A program made the position numbers and the translations under genes. DNA of 64,000 bases from Streptomyces venezuelae (GTDB lineage: Bacteria; Actinomycetota; Actinomycetes; Streptomycetales; Streptomycetaceae): NCBI RefSeq assembly GCF_008642295.1, contig NZ_CP029190.1, positions 2,824,001 to 2,888,000 of the forward strand. Reading direction: 5' to 3'. Shown in pieces: positions 1-8,493 of this stretch. The notes below the pieces were generated by a model. The model saw only the letters and a list, made by a program, of their open reading frames with translations. It ran no database searches and was not told where the DNA came from. Every line of letters begins with the position of its first letter. Within the stretch, counting starts at the first letter, position 1.

Positions 1-2140
1 TCGCCGCCTCGCGCTCGGAGACCACCTCGCGGACGGCGTCGAGCACGCCGTGGTAGCCGGAGCAGCGGCAGAGGTTCCCGCAGAGGGCCTGGCGGGTCTC
101 CAGCTCGCTGGGGGCGTGGTTGCCCTCCAGCAGGTCGTGGATGGTCATGGCCATGCCGGGCACGCAGAAGCCGCACTGTACGGCGCCGGACCGGCAGAGG
201 GCCTGCTGTACGTCGGAGAGCTCGCCGTCGGTGGCGAGCCCCTCGACGGTACGGACCTCCGAGCCGGCCGCGGTGGCGGCCGGGACCAGGCAGGAGTTGA
301 CGAGCCGGCCGTCGACCTGCACGGCGCAGGCGCCGCACTCGCCCTGCGAGCAGCCGTCCTTGGCCCCGGCGAGGCCGAGGCGCTCGCGCAGCACGTAGAG
401 CAGCGATTCGCCGATCCAGGCGCCGGTGACGGGGCGGTCCGCGCCGTTGACGCGGAGCACGTAGGAGGCGAGGGGGTGCTCGGCGCTGTGTACGACGGCG
501 GGGGCCTCGTGGGCGGCCCCGGCGTACGGTTCCCCGGGCACGGCCGTGTCCTTGCCGGACGGGGCGACGCCATCGGGCGTGCTCTGCCCGGCCGGCGCCT
601 CGCCCGCGCCGTCGGCCGCGGGCTGCTCGGCCGCGGGCTGCTCGGCCTCGGCGTACGGGGCCGTGGCCGTGGCGTGCCCGTCCGGCGCCCCGCCGGTGCC
701 ACCGGCTTCCGCCCGCTCCGCCTCGTCGGCCCCGCCGACCGGCGGGGCCTGCCCGGCCTCGGCGTACGGGGCGACGCCCTCGGCCGGTCCCTCGCCGGCG
801 CCGTCGGCCGAAGCCTGCGCCGCCTCGGTGTACGGGGCTCCGGCCGCGGCGGGGCCACCCGGCAGGGCGGTGCCTTCGGCCGGGGTGTGCCCGGCCGGCA
901 CGAACGCGCTCGCGCCCGCACCGCCCGGCAGGGCGGTGCCCTCGGGCGGGGTGTGCCCGGCCGGCTCCGCCTCGGCGTACGGAGCGGCCCCCGCCGGGGT
1001 GTGCTCAGCGGGCGCGAACGCACCCGTTCCTGCGGCTTCCGCCGGCCTGGCCTGCACGTCGTCGGCGTACGGAACGCCGACCGCGGCGAACGCGCCCGCG
1101 CCCGCAACGCCCGGCACTGCGGTGCCCTCCGCCGGCGTGTGCCCGGCCGCGCCGAACAGGCCCGCGCCCGCGCCCGCAACCCCCGGCGCGGCGACACCCT
1201 CCGCCGGGGTGTGCCCGGCCGGCGCGAACGCGCTCGCGTTCGAGACGCCCGGCACGGCGGTGCGCTCCGCGCCTGTTTCCGGGGTGTCCCCCGCCGCGGG
1301 CGGCATGGCGCCGAAGAGGTTGAGGCCTGTGGCCAGGGTGTGGTCCGGGGCGGCGTACGCCGCTTCCGTGCGGGGGGCCGGGATCGAGTCGTGCGGGCCG
1401 GGGTGCTGGCGTTCCGAGGTGACCGGGGCCGGGGCCGCGCCGTGGGCCGCCTCGATGTCCGGGGCCGGGTGCACCGGCTCGTCCTCCGCGAGGGTGCCCA
1501 CGCCGGGCCCGCCCAGCACCCGTCCGCCCGCCGCAGGCGCAGGCGCAGGCATGGGCGCGTACGCCCGTACCCCGTCGAACTCCTGCGGCGCGCTCGCCCA
1601 CGGCGCCGCCGCCCCGCCCGGCAGGGTCGCCGGTGCCTGGCTCCAGTCGGCCACCGGGGCCGCCCACTGGCCGGTGTCGCCGGAGCCCGGAGCGGCGACC
1701 GCCTCGGCCGGCTGCTCCATCGCCTCGGCGAAGTGCCACTCCGCCGTGGCGCCCGAGTCGGGCTCCGCACCCGCCGGCCCCGGGGCCGGGGCCACCGCGG
1801 CCCCCGCGTCGGGCCAGTGCACCGGCATGGCCCATGTCCCCGTCGTCGCCGCGGGGTCCGTGCTCGCCGCCGGCTCCACCGGCTCCGCCGGAACCGGCGG
1901 CACCGCGATCACCGGCGGCACGATCACCGGCGGGACGTACCCGTGCCCGGGCGCCGCCAGCGGTTCGCCGGTGCCCGTGGCGTTCAGCATGTCCTCGGGG
2001 AGTTTGACGAACGCGGTCGCGTCGGAGTCGTACTCGCCCCCGTGCGGGACCGGCTCCCAGCCCCAGCCGCCGCCCGTGTTCCCCATACCGTCGCCGCCGT
2101 CGCCGCTCACGTGCCCGTGCCCGTTCTCGTTCTCGCTCAT
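1..2140 (-). CDS. (2Fe-2S) subunit of a xanthine dehydrogenase-type molybdenum hydroxylase, with a very long N-terminal extension (3' end off window)
   Basis: The C-terminal part (from about residue 554) is a CoxS/XdhC-type electron-transfer subunit. It shows a plant-type ferredoxin motif CSQGECGAC (first Cys about residue 597) and then the second cluster motifs QCGFCVPG and CGNLCRCSGY. The protein should pass electrons between a molybdopterin subunit (not in the window) and the FAD subunit just upstream, whose TGA overlaps this ATG (ATGA, 2137-2140). Family members are usually about 160 residues. Here roughly 550 residues of Ala/Pro/Gly-rich, probably disordered sequence precede the domain, with repeated AGHTPAEGTA-like blocks. 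The start is ATG at 2140 and the frame stays open to the left edge, so the C terminus is missing. The function of the extension is unknown. Confidence 0.85.
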   Translation of the reverse strand, partial: MSENENGHGHVSGDGGDGMGNTGGGWGWEPVPHGGEYDSDATAFVKLPEDMLNATGTGEPLAAPGHGYVPPVIVPPVIAVPPVPAEPVEPAASTDPAATTGTWAMPVHWPDAGAAVAPAPGPAGAEPDSGATAEWHFAEAMEQPAEAVAAPGSGDTGQWAAPVADWSQAPATLPGGAAAPWASAPQEFDGVRAYAPMPAPAPAAGGRVLGGPGVGTLAEDEPVHPAPDIEAAHGAAPAPVTSERQHPGPHDSIPAPRTEAAYAAPDHTLATGLNLFGAMPPAAGDTPETGAERTAVPGVSNASAFAPAGHTPAEGVAAPGVAGAGAGLFGAAGHTPAEGTAVPGVAGAGAFAAVGVPYADDVQARPAEAAGTGAFAPAEHTPAGAAPYAEAEPAGHTPPEGTALPGGAGASAFVPAGHTPAEGTALPGGPAAAGAPYTEAAQASADGAGEGPAEGVAPYAEAGQAPPVGGADEAERAEAGGTGGAPDGHATATAPYAEAEQPAAEQPAADGAGEAPAGQSTPDGVAPSGKDTAVPGEPYAGAAHEAPAVVHSAEHPLASYVLRVNGADRPVTGAWIGESLLYVLRERLGLAGAKDGCSQGECGACAVQVDGRLVNSCLVPAATAAGSEVRTVEGLATDGELSDVQQALCRSGAVQCGFCVPGMAMTIHDLLEGNHAPSELETRQALCGNLCRCSGYHGVLDAVREVVSEREAA
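840..1265 (-). repeat. Imperfect coding repeats in the extension of the ferredoxin-type subunit
   Basis: Read on the minus strand, this stretch encodes five or six degenerate copies of a unit of about 20-25 residues. Each centres on AGHTPAEG(T/V)A followed by PG and runs of GAGA or GASAF. PYAEAE-like segments are interspersed and continue leftwards to about 640. At DNA level the copies share blocks such as CCGGCCGGGCACACCCCGG. The pattern suggests repeat expansion by slippage or unequal crossing-over inside the gene. Confidence 0.75.
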
Positions 2141-3024
2141 GAGGTCAGCGCCCTTCCCAGGGCCCTCCGTGCCAGCACGGCCACCGTCCGCCGCAGCTGC
2201 AGGACTCCGGCCGGGACCGGGTCCCCCTGGTCGGGTACGCACGCGGCTGCGACGTACTCGCCGAAGGCCTCCAGCGCCTCGGGCGCGAGCCGCCGTTCCG
2301 CGTCCCAGTCGATCAGCGAGGCCACCCACTGCTCGGCCTCCAGGGGCCGCAGCGGCATCGGGGCCACCGCGCCCACCGCGATCCGGACCCCGCGCCGGGC
2401 CGGGTCCAGGACCAGCCCCACCGAGGCGATCGCCCGGCCCGGCCCGGTCCGGCCGGTCGCCTTCAGGAACACCTGCGGGGCGTGCAGCAGCGGAACCCGC
2501 ACATACCCGATCAGTTCGCCGGGCCGGAGCATCTCGCGGCCGGCCAGCAGGTGGGACACGGGGATCTCGCGCCGCGCCCCGCCCGGGCCGGCGATGACCA
2601 GCACCGCTTCCAGGGCGGCCAGCACCGGCAGGGCGTCGCCCGTCGGTGCGGCCGTGACGATGTTGCCGCCCAGCGTGCCCGCGTTGCGGATCTGCGGCGG
2701 CCCGGCCGCCCGCGCGGCGGCGGCCAGGGCCGGGATCAGCGCCGCGAAGTCGGGGCGGCCCATCCGGGCGTGGGTGAGACCGGCCCCGAGCAGGGCATGC
2801 CCGTCCTGGTACTGCCAGCCGCGGATTTCGTTGATCCGGCCGAGGCCGACCAGCCCGGCCGGCCGCAGCTGGCCGGCGTTGACGGCCGCCATGAGGTCGG
2901 TGCCGCCGGCGACCGGCACGGCGGCGGGCATGGCGGCGAGTGCCGCCACGGCCTCGTCGAGCGAGGTGGGCAGCGTGACGGACTGCGTCACGGAATGCGC
3001 CGCCTGCGGTGCGTGCGTGGTCAA
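2137..3024 (-). CDS. FAD-binding subunit of a xanthine dehydrogenase/CO dehydrogenase-type hydroxylase
   Basis: This 295-residue protein has the FAD_binding_5 layout: the VAGGTDLMA phosphate-binding loop at residues 37-46, then the second FAD motif NAGTLGGNIVTAAPTGDALP, followed by the CO dehydrogenase flavoprotein C-terminal domain. It would accept electrons from the 2Fe-2S subunit, whose ATG overlaps its stop. The likely start is TTG at 3024, preceded by GGAAGGGG at a spacing of about nine bases. It is the first gene of an operon that continues past the left edge, where the molybdopterin subunit is expected. The substrate (xanthine, an aldehyde or another heterocycle) cannot be told from this subunit. 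Confidence 0.88.
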   Translation of the reverse strand: MTTHAPQAAHSVTQSVTLPTSLDEAVAALAAMPAAVPVAGGTDLMAAVNAGQLRPAGLVGLGRINEIRGWQYQDGHALLGAGLTHARMGRPDFAALIPALAAAARAAGPPQIRNAGTLGGNIVTAAPTGDALPVLAALEAVLVIAGPGGARREIPVSHLLAGREMLRPGELIGYVRVPLLHAPQVFLKATGRTGPGRAIASVGLVLDPARRGVRIAVGAVAPMPLRPLEAEQWVASLIDWDAERRLAPEALEAFGEYVAAACVPDQGDPVPAGVLQLRRTVAVLARRALGRALTS

Positions 3025-3287
3025 CCCAGCTGCCCCTTCCCGATGTCCCGGTCTCGGCGCTCACGCCTGTCCGCCGTACGGTACGTGCTCACCGCCGGGA
3101 CGTGGCAACTCTGGCACATCTTCCGCACCACCCCGGCGCGAGGGTGGCCCGGGCGCCCCCTGTACCCCCCTCCCGCTCCACCCCGGGAAAGAAAAGTCCG
3201 ATTTCAATCTATTTACCGCTCTCGGGGCGGACTTGAGGGGCTTGGGGGGCTTGGGAGGCTTGGGGGAAGAGCTCCCCATTACCGGAT

Positions 3288-4994
3288 TCACACGTTCGGG
3301 GGTGGCCCGTCGATCGGGCGCCCGGGTACGCCTGGCCGCCGCTGCCACGGCAACGGGCCGCCCGGCGGCCGGTAGTCCACGCCCAGCGCCGCCAGCCGCG
3401 CGTAGTGCGCCGCCGCCATCCGGGCCTCGAACCCGGCGTAGTCGCGCCGCTCCGGTTCGGGCTGACCGGACCACACCACTTCCGCGAAGGCCGCCAGCCG
3501 CGGGAACACCTGGTAGTCGATGCGGCTCTGGTTCTCCATCACCTCGGTCCACACGTTCGCCTGCGCGCCCAGTACGCGCCGGGCCGCCCCGTCCGACAAC
3601 CCGGGCGGCACCGGCTCGAACCGGTACACGTCCTCCAGCGACCGCACGTACCCGATCGGCATCGGCTCCTCCGGGCCGCCGTCCTGACGGTGGTCCAGGT
3701 ACACCTGCTGCTCCGGGCACATCACCACCTCGTGGCCGGCCTCGGCGGCGGCGATGCCGCCCGCGTAGCCGCGCCAGGAGGACACCGCGGCGCCGTCCGC
3801 GAGTCCGCCCTCCAGGATCTCGTCCCAGCCGATCAGCCGGCGCCCGCGGGCCGCGAGCCAGCGGTCGAAGTGCCGGATGAACCAGGACTGGAGCCCGTCC
3901 TCGTCCTTCAGGCCGAGTTCGGCGATCCGGGCCTGTGCGGTCGGCGAGGCCCGCCACTGCTCCTTGGGGCATTCGTCGCCGCCGATGTGCACGAACGGCG
4001 AGACCTCCGCCGGGAACAGCTCCAGCACCTCCTCGAAGACGCCCTCGTAGAAGCGCAGTACGGCCTCCGTCGGCGCCAGGACGTTGGGGTTGATGCCCCA
4101 GTCCTCCCAGACGCCCAGCGCCGCCGTGTCCACCACATCGGTGTTCCCGAGCTCCGGGTACGCGGCGATGGCCGCCTGCGAGTGGCCCGGCAGATCGATC
4201 TCCGGGACCACCCGGACATACCGTTGGGCGGCGTAGGCGACGATCTCCCGGATGTCGTCCTGGGTGTAGAAACCGCCGTGCGGGGTGTCGTTCCAGCGGT
4301 CCGACGATCCATGGCCCCACTTGCTGCGCGCCCGCCAGGCCCCGGCCTCGGTGAGCCTCGGGTACCGCCGGATCTCGATCCGCCAGCCCTGGTCGTCCGT
4401 CAGGTGCAGGTGCAGCACGTTGAGCTTGTGCGCGGCGAGCAAATCGATCCAGCGCAGCACGCCGTCCTTGGGCGTGAAGTGCCGGGCGACGTCCAGCATC
4501 ATCCCGCGCCATCCGAAGCGGGGGCCGTCCTGGATGCCGCCCACCGGCAGCCGCCAGGTCCGGCCGGGCCGCAGCGGGGCCCGGCGGAAGGCATCGGGGC
4601 CGAGCAGCTGACGGAACGTCTGCGCGGCCCAGAAGAGCCCCGCCGGGCCGGCGCCTTCGAGCAGCACCCCGCGGTCCGTGACGTGCAGCTCGTACCCCTC
4701 GGGGCCGAGGGTCTCGGCGAGGGCGGGCCGCAGCACCAGCCGGACCACCTGCCGCCCCTCCCCCGCCACGGTGCCCGCCGGGGTGCCCGCCTCGGGCGCC
4801 GCCGGCAGCGCCCAGCCGGTCGCCGCGCCGATCTCGCGGCGCAGCCATGCGGCGGCGGCCTCGGTTCCGGGCCCGGCCGCGAGCAGCGGGTCGGCCAGCT
4901 CGCAGCTCTCCCGGCCCCCGCCGGCGTACCGCTCATAGCGCGGCTTCGGAATCAGGTCGGACGGAATCGGGTCGGACGGAATCGGGTCGGGCAT
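3288..4994 (-). CDS. Beta-N-acetylhexosaminidase, glycoside hydrolase family 20
   Basis: This 568-residue GH20 enzyme removes terminal GlcNAc or GalNAc from chito-oligosaccharides or glycans by substrate-assisted catalysis. The catalytic Asp-Glu pair lies in FVHIGGDECPKEQW (D340, E341), preceded by the barrel segments HLHLTDDQGWRIEI and VPEIDLPGHSQAA. The start is ATG at 4994, supported by GGAGGG seven bases upstream; a longer reading to 5087 has no better signal. There is no signal peptide or lipobox, so the enzyme is predicted to be cytoplasmic and to act on imported oligosaccharides. Its N terminus repeats IPSDPIPSD, from a short DNA duplication near 4957-4990. An inverted repeat lies just upstream of the ribosome site. 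Confidence 0.93.
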   Translation of the reverse strand: MPDPIPSDPIPSDLIPKPRYERYAGGGRESCELADPLLAAGPGTEAAAAWLRREIGAATGWALPAAPEAGTPAGTVAGEGRQVVRLVLRPALAETLGPEGYELHVTDRGVLLEGAGPAGLFWAAQTFRQLLGPDAFRRAPLRPGRTWRLPVGGIQDGPRFGWRGMMLDVARHFTPKDGVLRWIDLLAAHKLNVLHLHLTDDQGWRIEIRRYPRLTEAGAWRARSKWGHGSSDRWNDTPHGGFYTQDDIREIVAYAAQRYVRVVPEIDLPGHSQAAIAAYPELGNTDVVDTAALGVWEDWGINPNVLAPTEAVLRFYEGVFEEVLELFPAEVSPFVHIGGDECPKEQWRASPTAQARIAELGLKDEDGLQSWFIRHFDRWLAARGRRLIGWDEILEGGLADGAAVSSWRGYAGGIAAAEAGHEVVMCPEQQVYLDHRQDGGPEEPMPIGYVRSLEDVYRFEPVPPGLSDGAARRVLGAQANVWTEVMENQSRIDYQVFPRLAAFAEVVWSGQPEPERRDYAGFEARMAAAHYARLAALGVDYRPPGGPLPWQRRPGVPGRPIDGPPPNV

Positions 4995-5017
4995 GGTGTC
5001 GGTCCCTCCACCGCCAG

Positions 5018-5038
5018 GCGTTGCACACTGCGCAACGC
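5018..5038. promoter_or_regulatory. Inverted repeat in front of the hexosaminidase gene, candidate operator
   Basis: GCGTTGC, seven bases, then GCAACGC: two perfect 7-bp arms, 24-44 bp upstream of the ATG at 4994. It is not a DasR-like TGGTCTAGACCA site, so the regulator is unknown. The position, between a terminator (5092-5129) and the ribosome site, fits a repressor operator. Confidence 0.5.
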
Positions 5039-5091
5039 ACGTTTCACAGAACGCATCTGGCGCCGACCCTACCCGCCGGGCGGGCATGCGA

Positions 5092-5129
5092 AAGGTCCCC
5101 GGGCGTGCTCGCGCACACCCGGGGACCTT
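5092..5129 (-). terminator. Hairpin terminator after the DUF3039 gene
   Basis: The arms AAGGTCCCCGGGCGTG and CACACCCGGGGACCTT form a 16-bp stem with one mismatch around a CTCGCG loop. It lies 42 bp downstream of the DUF3039 stop and separates that gene from the hexosaminidase promoter. There is no U-tract, as is usual in streptomycetes. Confidence 0.8.
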
Positions 5130-5171
5130 GGTCCCGCCGGGCCCCGTCGGATCAGGGCCGAACGGCCGGAG

Positions 5172-5456
5172 CTACTTGTCCTTGCCGCCCTTGTCCTTGT
5201 CCCCGCCCGCGCCCATGGAGTCGTAGATCTCCTTGCACATGGGGCAGACCGGATACTTCTTGGGGTCGCGGCCCGGTACCCACACCTTGCCGCAGAGCGC
5301 CACGACGGGAGTCCCGTCGAGTGCGCTCGCCATGATCTTGTCCTTCTGGACGTAATGGGCGAAGCGCTCGTGGTCGCCGTCGCCGTGGGACACCTGCGGC
5401 GTCGGCTCTACGAGGGTCCCCGTGCCAGTCCCGCGCTCGGGCTCAAGAGTGCTCAT
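5172..5456 (-). CDS. DUF3039 family small protein
   Basis: A 94-residue protein of the actinobacterial DUF3039 family. The conserved core reads ALCGKVWVPGRDPKKYPVCP followed by MCKEIY. One Cys (LCGK) plus a CPMC pair looks like a small metal-binding site, but no function is known. The tail GDKDKGGKDK is highly charged. ATG at 5456 is chosen; a TTG three codons upstream (5465) is also possible, and neither has a strong ribosome site. It is followed by its own terminator. Confidence 0.85.
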   Translation of the reverse strand: MSTLEPERGTGTGTLVEPTPQVSHGDGDHERFAHYVQKDKIMASALDGTPVVALCGKVWVPGRDPKKYPVCPMCKEIYDSMGAGGDKDKGGKDK

Positions 5457-5486
5457 GGAACCCAAGCCTACTGAACCCGGCCGGGG

Positions 5487-6047
5487 TCAGTTCAGCGACG
5501 GGTCGTCCGGGTAGGTGGCGACCATCGCCAGTTCGCTGCGCTGGCGGCGCAGCACCGCACGCCACAGCCGCTGCGGATCCGGGAAGGAGATGTCACCGGG
5601 CTCGGACTCGACCACGTACCAGGCGCCGTCGCTCAGCTCGTCCTCCAGCTGGCCCGGCCCCCAGCCCGAGTACCCGGCGAAGATGCGCAGCGATCCGAGG
5701 GCGCCGGTCAGCAGCTCCGGCGGGGCCTCCAGGTCGACCAGGCCGATCGCCCCGTGGACCCGGCGCCAGCCGAGCGGACCCTCCTCACCCGGGATGACGG
5801 CGATCCCGAGGGCGGAGTCGAGGGCGACCGGACCGCCCTGGAACACCACGCCCGGATCACCGGCCAGGGGGGCCCAGGGCAGCAGGACATCGCCGACGCC
5901 CACCGGGGTGGGCCGGTTGAGGACCACGCCGAGCGAACCCTGCTCGTCGTGGTCGAGCAGCAGCACCACCGCGCGGTCGAAGTTCGGGTCCGCGAGGGCG
6001 GGGGTGGCGACGAGCAGCCGCCCTGTGAGGGAGGACACCTCGGTCAT
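5487..6047 (-). CDS. YqgE/AlgH family protein
   Basis: A 186-residue protein with the full YqgE fold signature: LTGRLLVATPALADPNFDRA at the N terminus, HDEQGSLGVVLNRPT, VFQGGPV, and the later GYSGWGPGQLEDEL. The family (UPF0301) is widespread and its molecular role is unresolved, so none is assigned. The ATG at 6047 fits the family N terminus (MTEVSSLTGRLL); an upstream in-frame extension to 6194 has no family resemblance. It is transcribed towards the DUF3039 gene, with 30 bp between them. Confidence 0.92.
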   Translation of the reverse strand: MTEVSSLTGRLLVATPALADPNFDRAVVLLLDHDEQGSLGVVLNRPTPVGVGDVLLPWAPLAGDPGVVFQGGPVALDSALGIAVIPGEEGPLGWRRVHGAIGLVDLEAPPELLTGALGSLRIFAGYSGWGPGQLEDELSDGAWYVVESEPGDISFPDPQRLWRAVLRRQRSELAMVATYPDDPSLN

Positions 6048-6402
6048 GCGGCCATGATCTCGCACATTCGGCCTTCGGGGGGAGCGGACGGCCGACTGTG
6101 ATCGTAGGCAGCTCCCGGCGCACGGCAGCAGCCAGGAGCGCGCGCACCCCGTTCCGGCCCGTTCGGCCTGTTCGCGCTGGTACGGACGGTCCAACGGGCG
6201 GTGGGTGCGGACGGGTGACTCCCGGAAGGCAACGCTCCGCCATATCCCCGGTACGCAGGGTGCTATGGCGAAATCATGACAGTCCTACGGCCGCGTCAGC
6301 CTTACGAACCGGGGGGCAGTGCCCCTTACCCTTTGTCTCTGGCCCCCTGCCCACCCTCCCCCTGTCTTCGCCGGGGGGAGCCCCTCCCGGAACGCGAGAT
6401 TC
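6048..6402. other. Divergent intergenic region between the YqgE gene and murA
   Basis: No gene is visible in these 355 bp, which must hold both promoters. Two small symmetric elements lie on the murA side: GGGGCA-G-TGCCCC (6313-6325), and a 7-bp stem CTCCCCC/GGGGGAG (6356-6362 with 6374-6380) about 25 bp before the murA ATG that could fold in its leader RNA. Neither matches an operator I know. Confidence 0.5.
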
Positions 6403-7749
6403 ATGACCGGCACTGACAGCAACGACGTACTGCTTGTCCACGGCGGCACCCCGCTCGAGGGCGAGATCCGTGTCCGCGGCGCGAAGAACCTCGTGCCCAA
6501 GGCCATGGTCGCCGCGCTGCTCGGCAGTGAACCCAGCCGGCTGCGCAATGTGCCGGACATCCGCGACGTGCGGGTCGTCCGCGGCCTGCTCCAGCTGCAC
6601 GGCGTAACGGTGCGACCGGGCGACGAGCCCGGCGAGCTGGTGCTCGACCCGACCCACGTGGAGAGCGCGAACGTCGCCGACATCGACGCGCACGCGGGCT
6701 CCTCCCGGATCCCGATCCTCTTCTGCGGTCCGCTGCTGCACCGGCTCGGCCACGCCTTCATCCCCGGCCTCGGCGGCTGCGACATCGGCGGCCGGCCGAT
6801 CGACTTCCACTTCGACGTGCTCCGCCAGTTCGGCGCGACCATCGAGAAGCGCGAAGGCGGTCAGTACCTGGAAGCCCCGCAGCGCCTGCGCGGCTGCAAG
6901 ATCCGCCTGCCGTACCCCTCGGTCGGCTCGACCGAGCAGGTGCTGCTGACAGCCGTACTGGCCGAGGGCGTGACCGAGCTGTCGAACGCGGCCGTCGAGC
7001 CCGAGATCGAGGACCTCATCTGCGTGCTGCAGAAGATGGGCGCGATCATCTCCCTCGACACCGACCGGACCATCCGGATCACCGGTGTGGACCGCCTCGG
7101 CGGCTACAACCACAAGGCGATCCCGGACCGCCTGGAGGCCGCCTCGTGGGCTTCCGCGGCCCTGGCGACCGGCGGCAACATCTACGTGCGCGGCGCCCAG
7201 CAGCGCTCGATGATGACCTTCCTGAACACGTACCGGAAGGTCGGCGGCGCCTTCGAGATCGACGACCACGGCATCCGGTTCTGGCACCCGGGCGGTCCGC
7301 TCAACGCGATCGCGCTGGAGACCGACGTCCACCCCGGCTTCCAGACCGACTGGCAGCAGCCGCTGGTGGTCGCGCTGACCCAGGCCGCCGGCCTGTCGAT
7401 CGTCCACGAGACGGTCTACGAGTCCCGGCTGGGCTTCACCGAGGCGCTCAACCAGATGGGCGCGCACATCCAGCTCTACCGGGAGTGCCTGGGCGGCTCG
7501 GCCTGCCGCTTCGGCCAGCGCAACTTCCTGCACTCGGCGGTCGTGTCCGGCCCCACCAAGCTCCAGGGCGCCGACCTGGTCATCCCGGACCTCCGGGGCG
7601 GGTTCTCGTACCTGATCGCGGCGCTGGCGGCCGAGGGCACCTCGCGGGTCCACGGCATCGACCTGATCAACCGCGGCTACGAGAACTTCATGGAGAAGCT
7701 CGTGGAGCTCGGCGCGAAGGTCGAGCTGCCGAACGGCGATCTCGTCTGA
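6403..7749 (+). CDS. murA: UDP-N-acetylglucosamine 1-carboxyvinyltransferase
   Basis: MurA transfers enolpyruvate from PEP to UDP-GlcNAc, the first committed step of peptidoglycan synthesis in the cytoplasm. The 448-residue sequence shows RGAKNLVPKAMVAALL at the N terminus and GGCDIGGRPIDFH with the PEP-binding, fosfomycin-target cysteine at residue 126, followed by repeated EPSP-fold segments to the end. The ATG at 6403 begins MTGTDSND; a longer open frame to 6319 is not family-like. The ribosome site is weak. A perfect 17-bp hairpin follows the stop and separates it from the convergent HU gene. Streptomycetes often carry a second MurA; this one matches the copy next to HU. Confidence 0.96.
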   Translation: MTGTDSNDVLLVHGGTPLEGEIRVRGAKNLVPKAMVAALLGSEPSRLRNVPDIRDVRVVRGLLQLHGVTVRPGDEPGELVLDPTHVESANVADIDAHAGSSRIPILFCGPLLHRLGHAFIPGLGGCDIGGRPIDFHFDVLRQFGATIEKREGGQYLEAPQRLRGCKIRLPYPSVGSTEQVLLTAVLAEGVTELSNAAVEPEIEDLICVLQKMGAIISLDTDRTIRITGVDRLGGYNHKAIPDRLEAASWASAALATGGNIYVRGAQQRSMMTFLNTYRKVGGAFEIDDHGIRFWHPGGPLNAIALETDVHPGFQTDWQQPLVVALTQAAGLSIVHETVYESRLGFTEALNQMGAHIQLYRECLGGSACRFGQRNFLHSAVVSGPTKLQGADLVIPDLRGGFSYLIAALAAEGTSRVHGIDLINRGYENFMEKLVELGAKVELPNGDLV

Positions 7750-7787
7750 GGGACCGTCTGAGGGGCTGAGCCTCCCTCACCGGACGC

Positions 7788-7825
7788 CGAAGGGCGGCCA
7801 CCCCACCGGGGGTGGCCGCCCTTCG
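7788..7825. terminator. Bidirectional terminator between murA and hup
   Basis: A perfect 17-bp stem, arms CGAAGGGCGGCCACCCC and its complement, around the loop ACCG. It lies 38 bp after the murA stop and 49 bp after the convergent hup stop, so it can serve both transcripts. Confidence 0.93.
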
Positions 7826-7874
7826 CAGTACTGCCTCGTACTGCTCGTACTACTGGCCAGAGGCCATCAAGGAC

Positions 7875-8156
7875 TTACTTGCCCTTGGCGGCTTCCTTGA
7901 GCTTGGAGCCCGCGGAGACCTTCACGCTGTAGCCGGCCGGGATCTGGATGGGGTCGCCGGTCTGCGGGTTACGAGCGGTGCGAGCGGCACGGTGGGTGCG
8001 CTCGAAGGTCAGGAAGCCGGGGATGGTGACCTTCTCGTCGCCCTTGGCGACGACCTCACCGATGGTCTCGGCGAGCGCGGCCAGAACGGCGTCGGCGTCC
8101 TTGCGGGTCACCTCGGCGCGCTCGGACAGAGCGGCCACCAGCTCACTGCGGTTCAT
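7875..8156 (-). CDS. hup: Nucleoid-associated protein HU
   Basis: A 93-residue HU of standard length. It begins MNRSELVAALSERAEVTRKD, with the DNA-binding beta-arm signature IPGFLTFERTHRAARTARNP and the C-terminal helix KVSAGSKLKEAAKGK. It binds and bends DNA as a dimer. It lacks the long Lys/Ala tail of the second streptomycete HU, so it is the short, vegetative type. The ATG at 8156 has GGGAGT seven bases upstream. Two exact 15-bp direct repeats lie in its upstream region. Confidence 0.96.
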   Translation of the reverse strand: MNRSELVAALSERAEVTRKDADAVLAALAETIGEVVAKGDEKVTIPGFLTFERTHRAARTARNPQTGDPIQIPAGYSVKVSAGSKLKEAAKGK

Positions 8157-8493
8157 GTTGTACTCCCGTGTTCAACTTGCCTATGAGGCGTGCCACGCGG
8201 CAGAGCCGCATGTTTGGCACCAGCGAAGCCGATGCTGCCAGGGCCCTCGGACAGTCCCCGGACCCGGGTCTGCCGTCAGACCCTCGCGCCACAGTCACGC
8301 ATCCTGCCCCCACCAGCGGCGGGAAAGCCAATCCGGCACCCGCCAGGGTCACACGAAAAGCGCCACAGTCACGCCGCGGTGACGCTCCGTCCGCACTGCT
8401 GGGAAGGCTCGAGGATGGGGACCGCGGACCTCGCGGGCATCCCCGCAACCCTAGAGGCGGTCCGGCGGCACCGCATCCTGCGACGCGCCGGTG
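8157..8493. other. Region between malic enzyme and hup with 15-bp direct repeats
   Basis: These 337 bp contain no gene. The 15-mer GCGCCACAGTCACGC occurs exactly at 8286-8300 and 8360-8374, 74 bp (about seven helical turns) apart, both upstream of hup. A related GACGCCACAGTCGAGG sits inside the 3' end of the malic enzyme gene near 8509. They could be binding sites controlling hup. No strong terminator for the malic enzyme transcript is seen; only a weak GGACCGC/GCGGTCC pairing. Confidence 0.5.

Noticed and set aside
50..3880. A 1276-codon open frame on the plus strand over the hydroxylase and hexosaminidase genes
   Set aside because: It lies antisense to well-supported genes, consists mostly of Arg/Gly/Ala/Pro, and results from the absence of AT-rich stops in GC-rich DNA.
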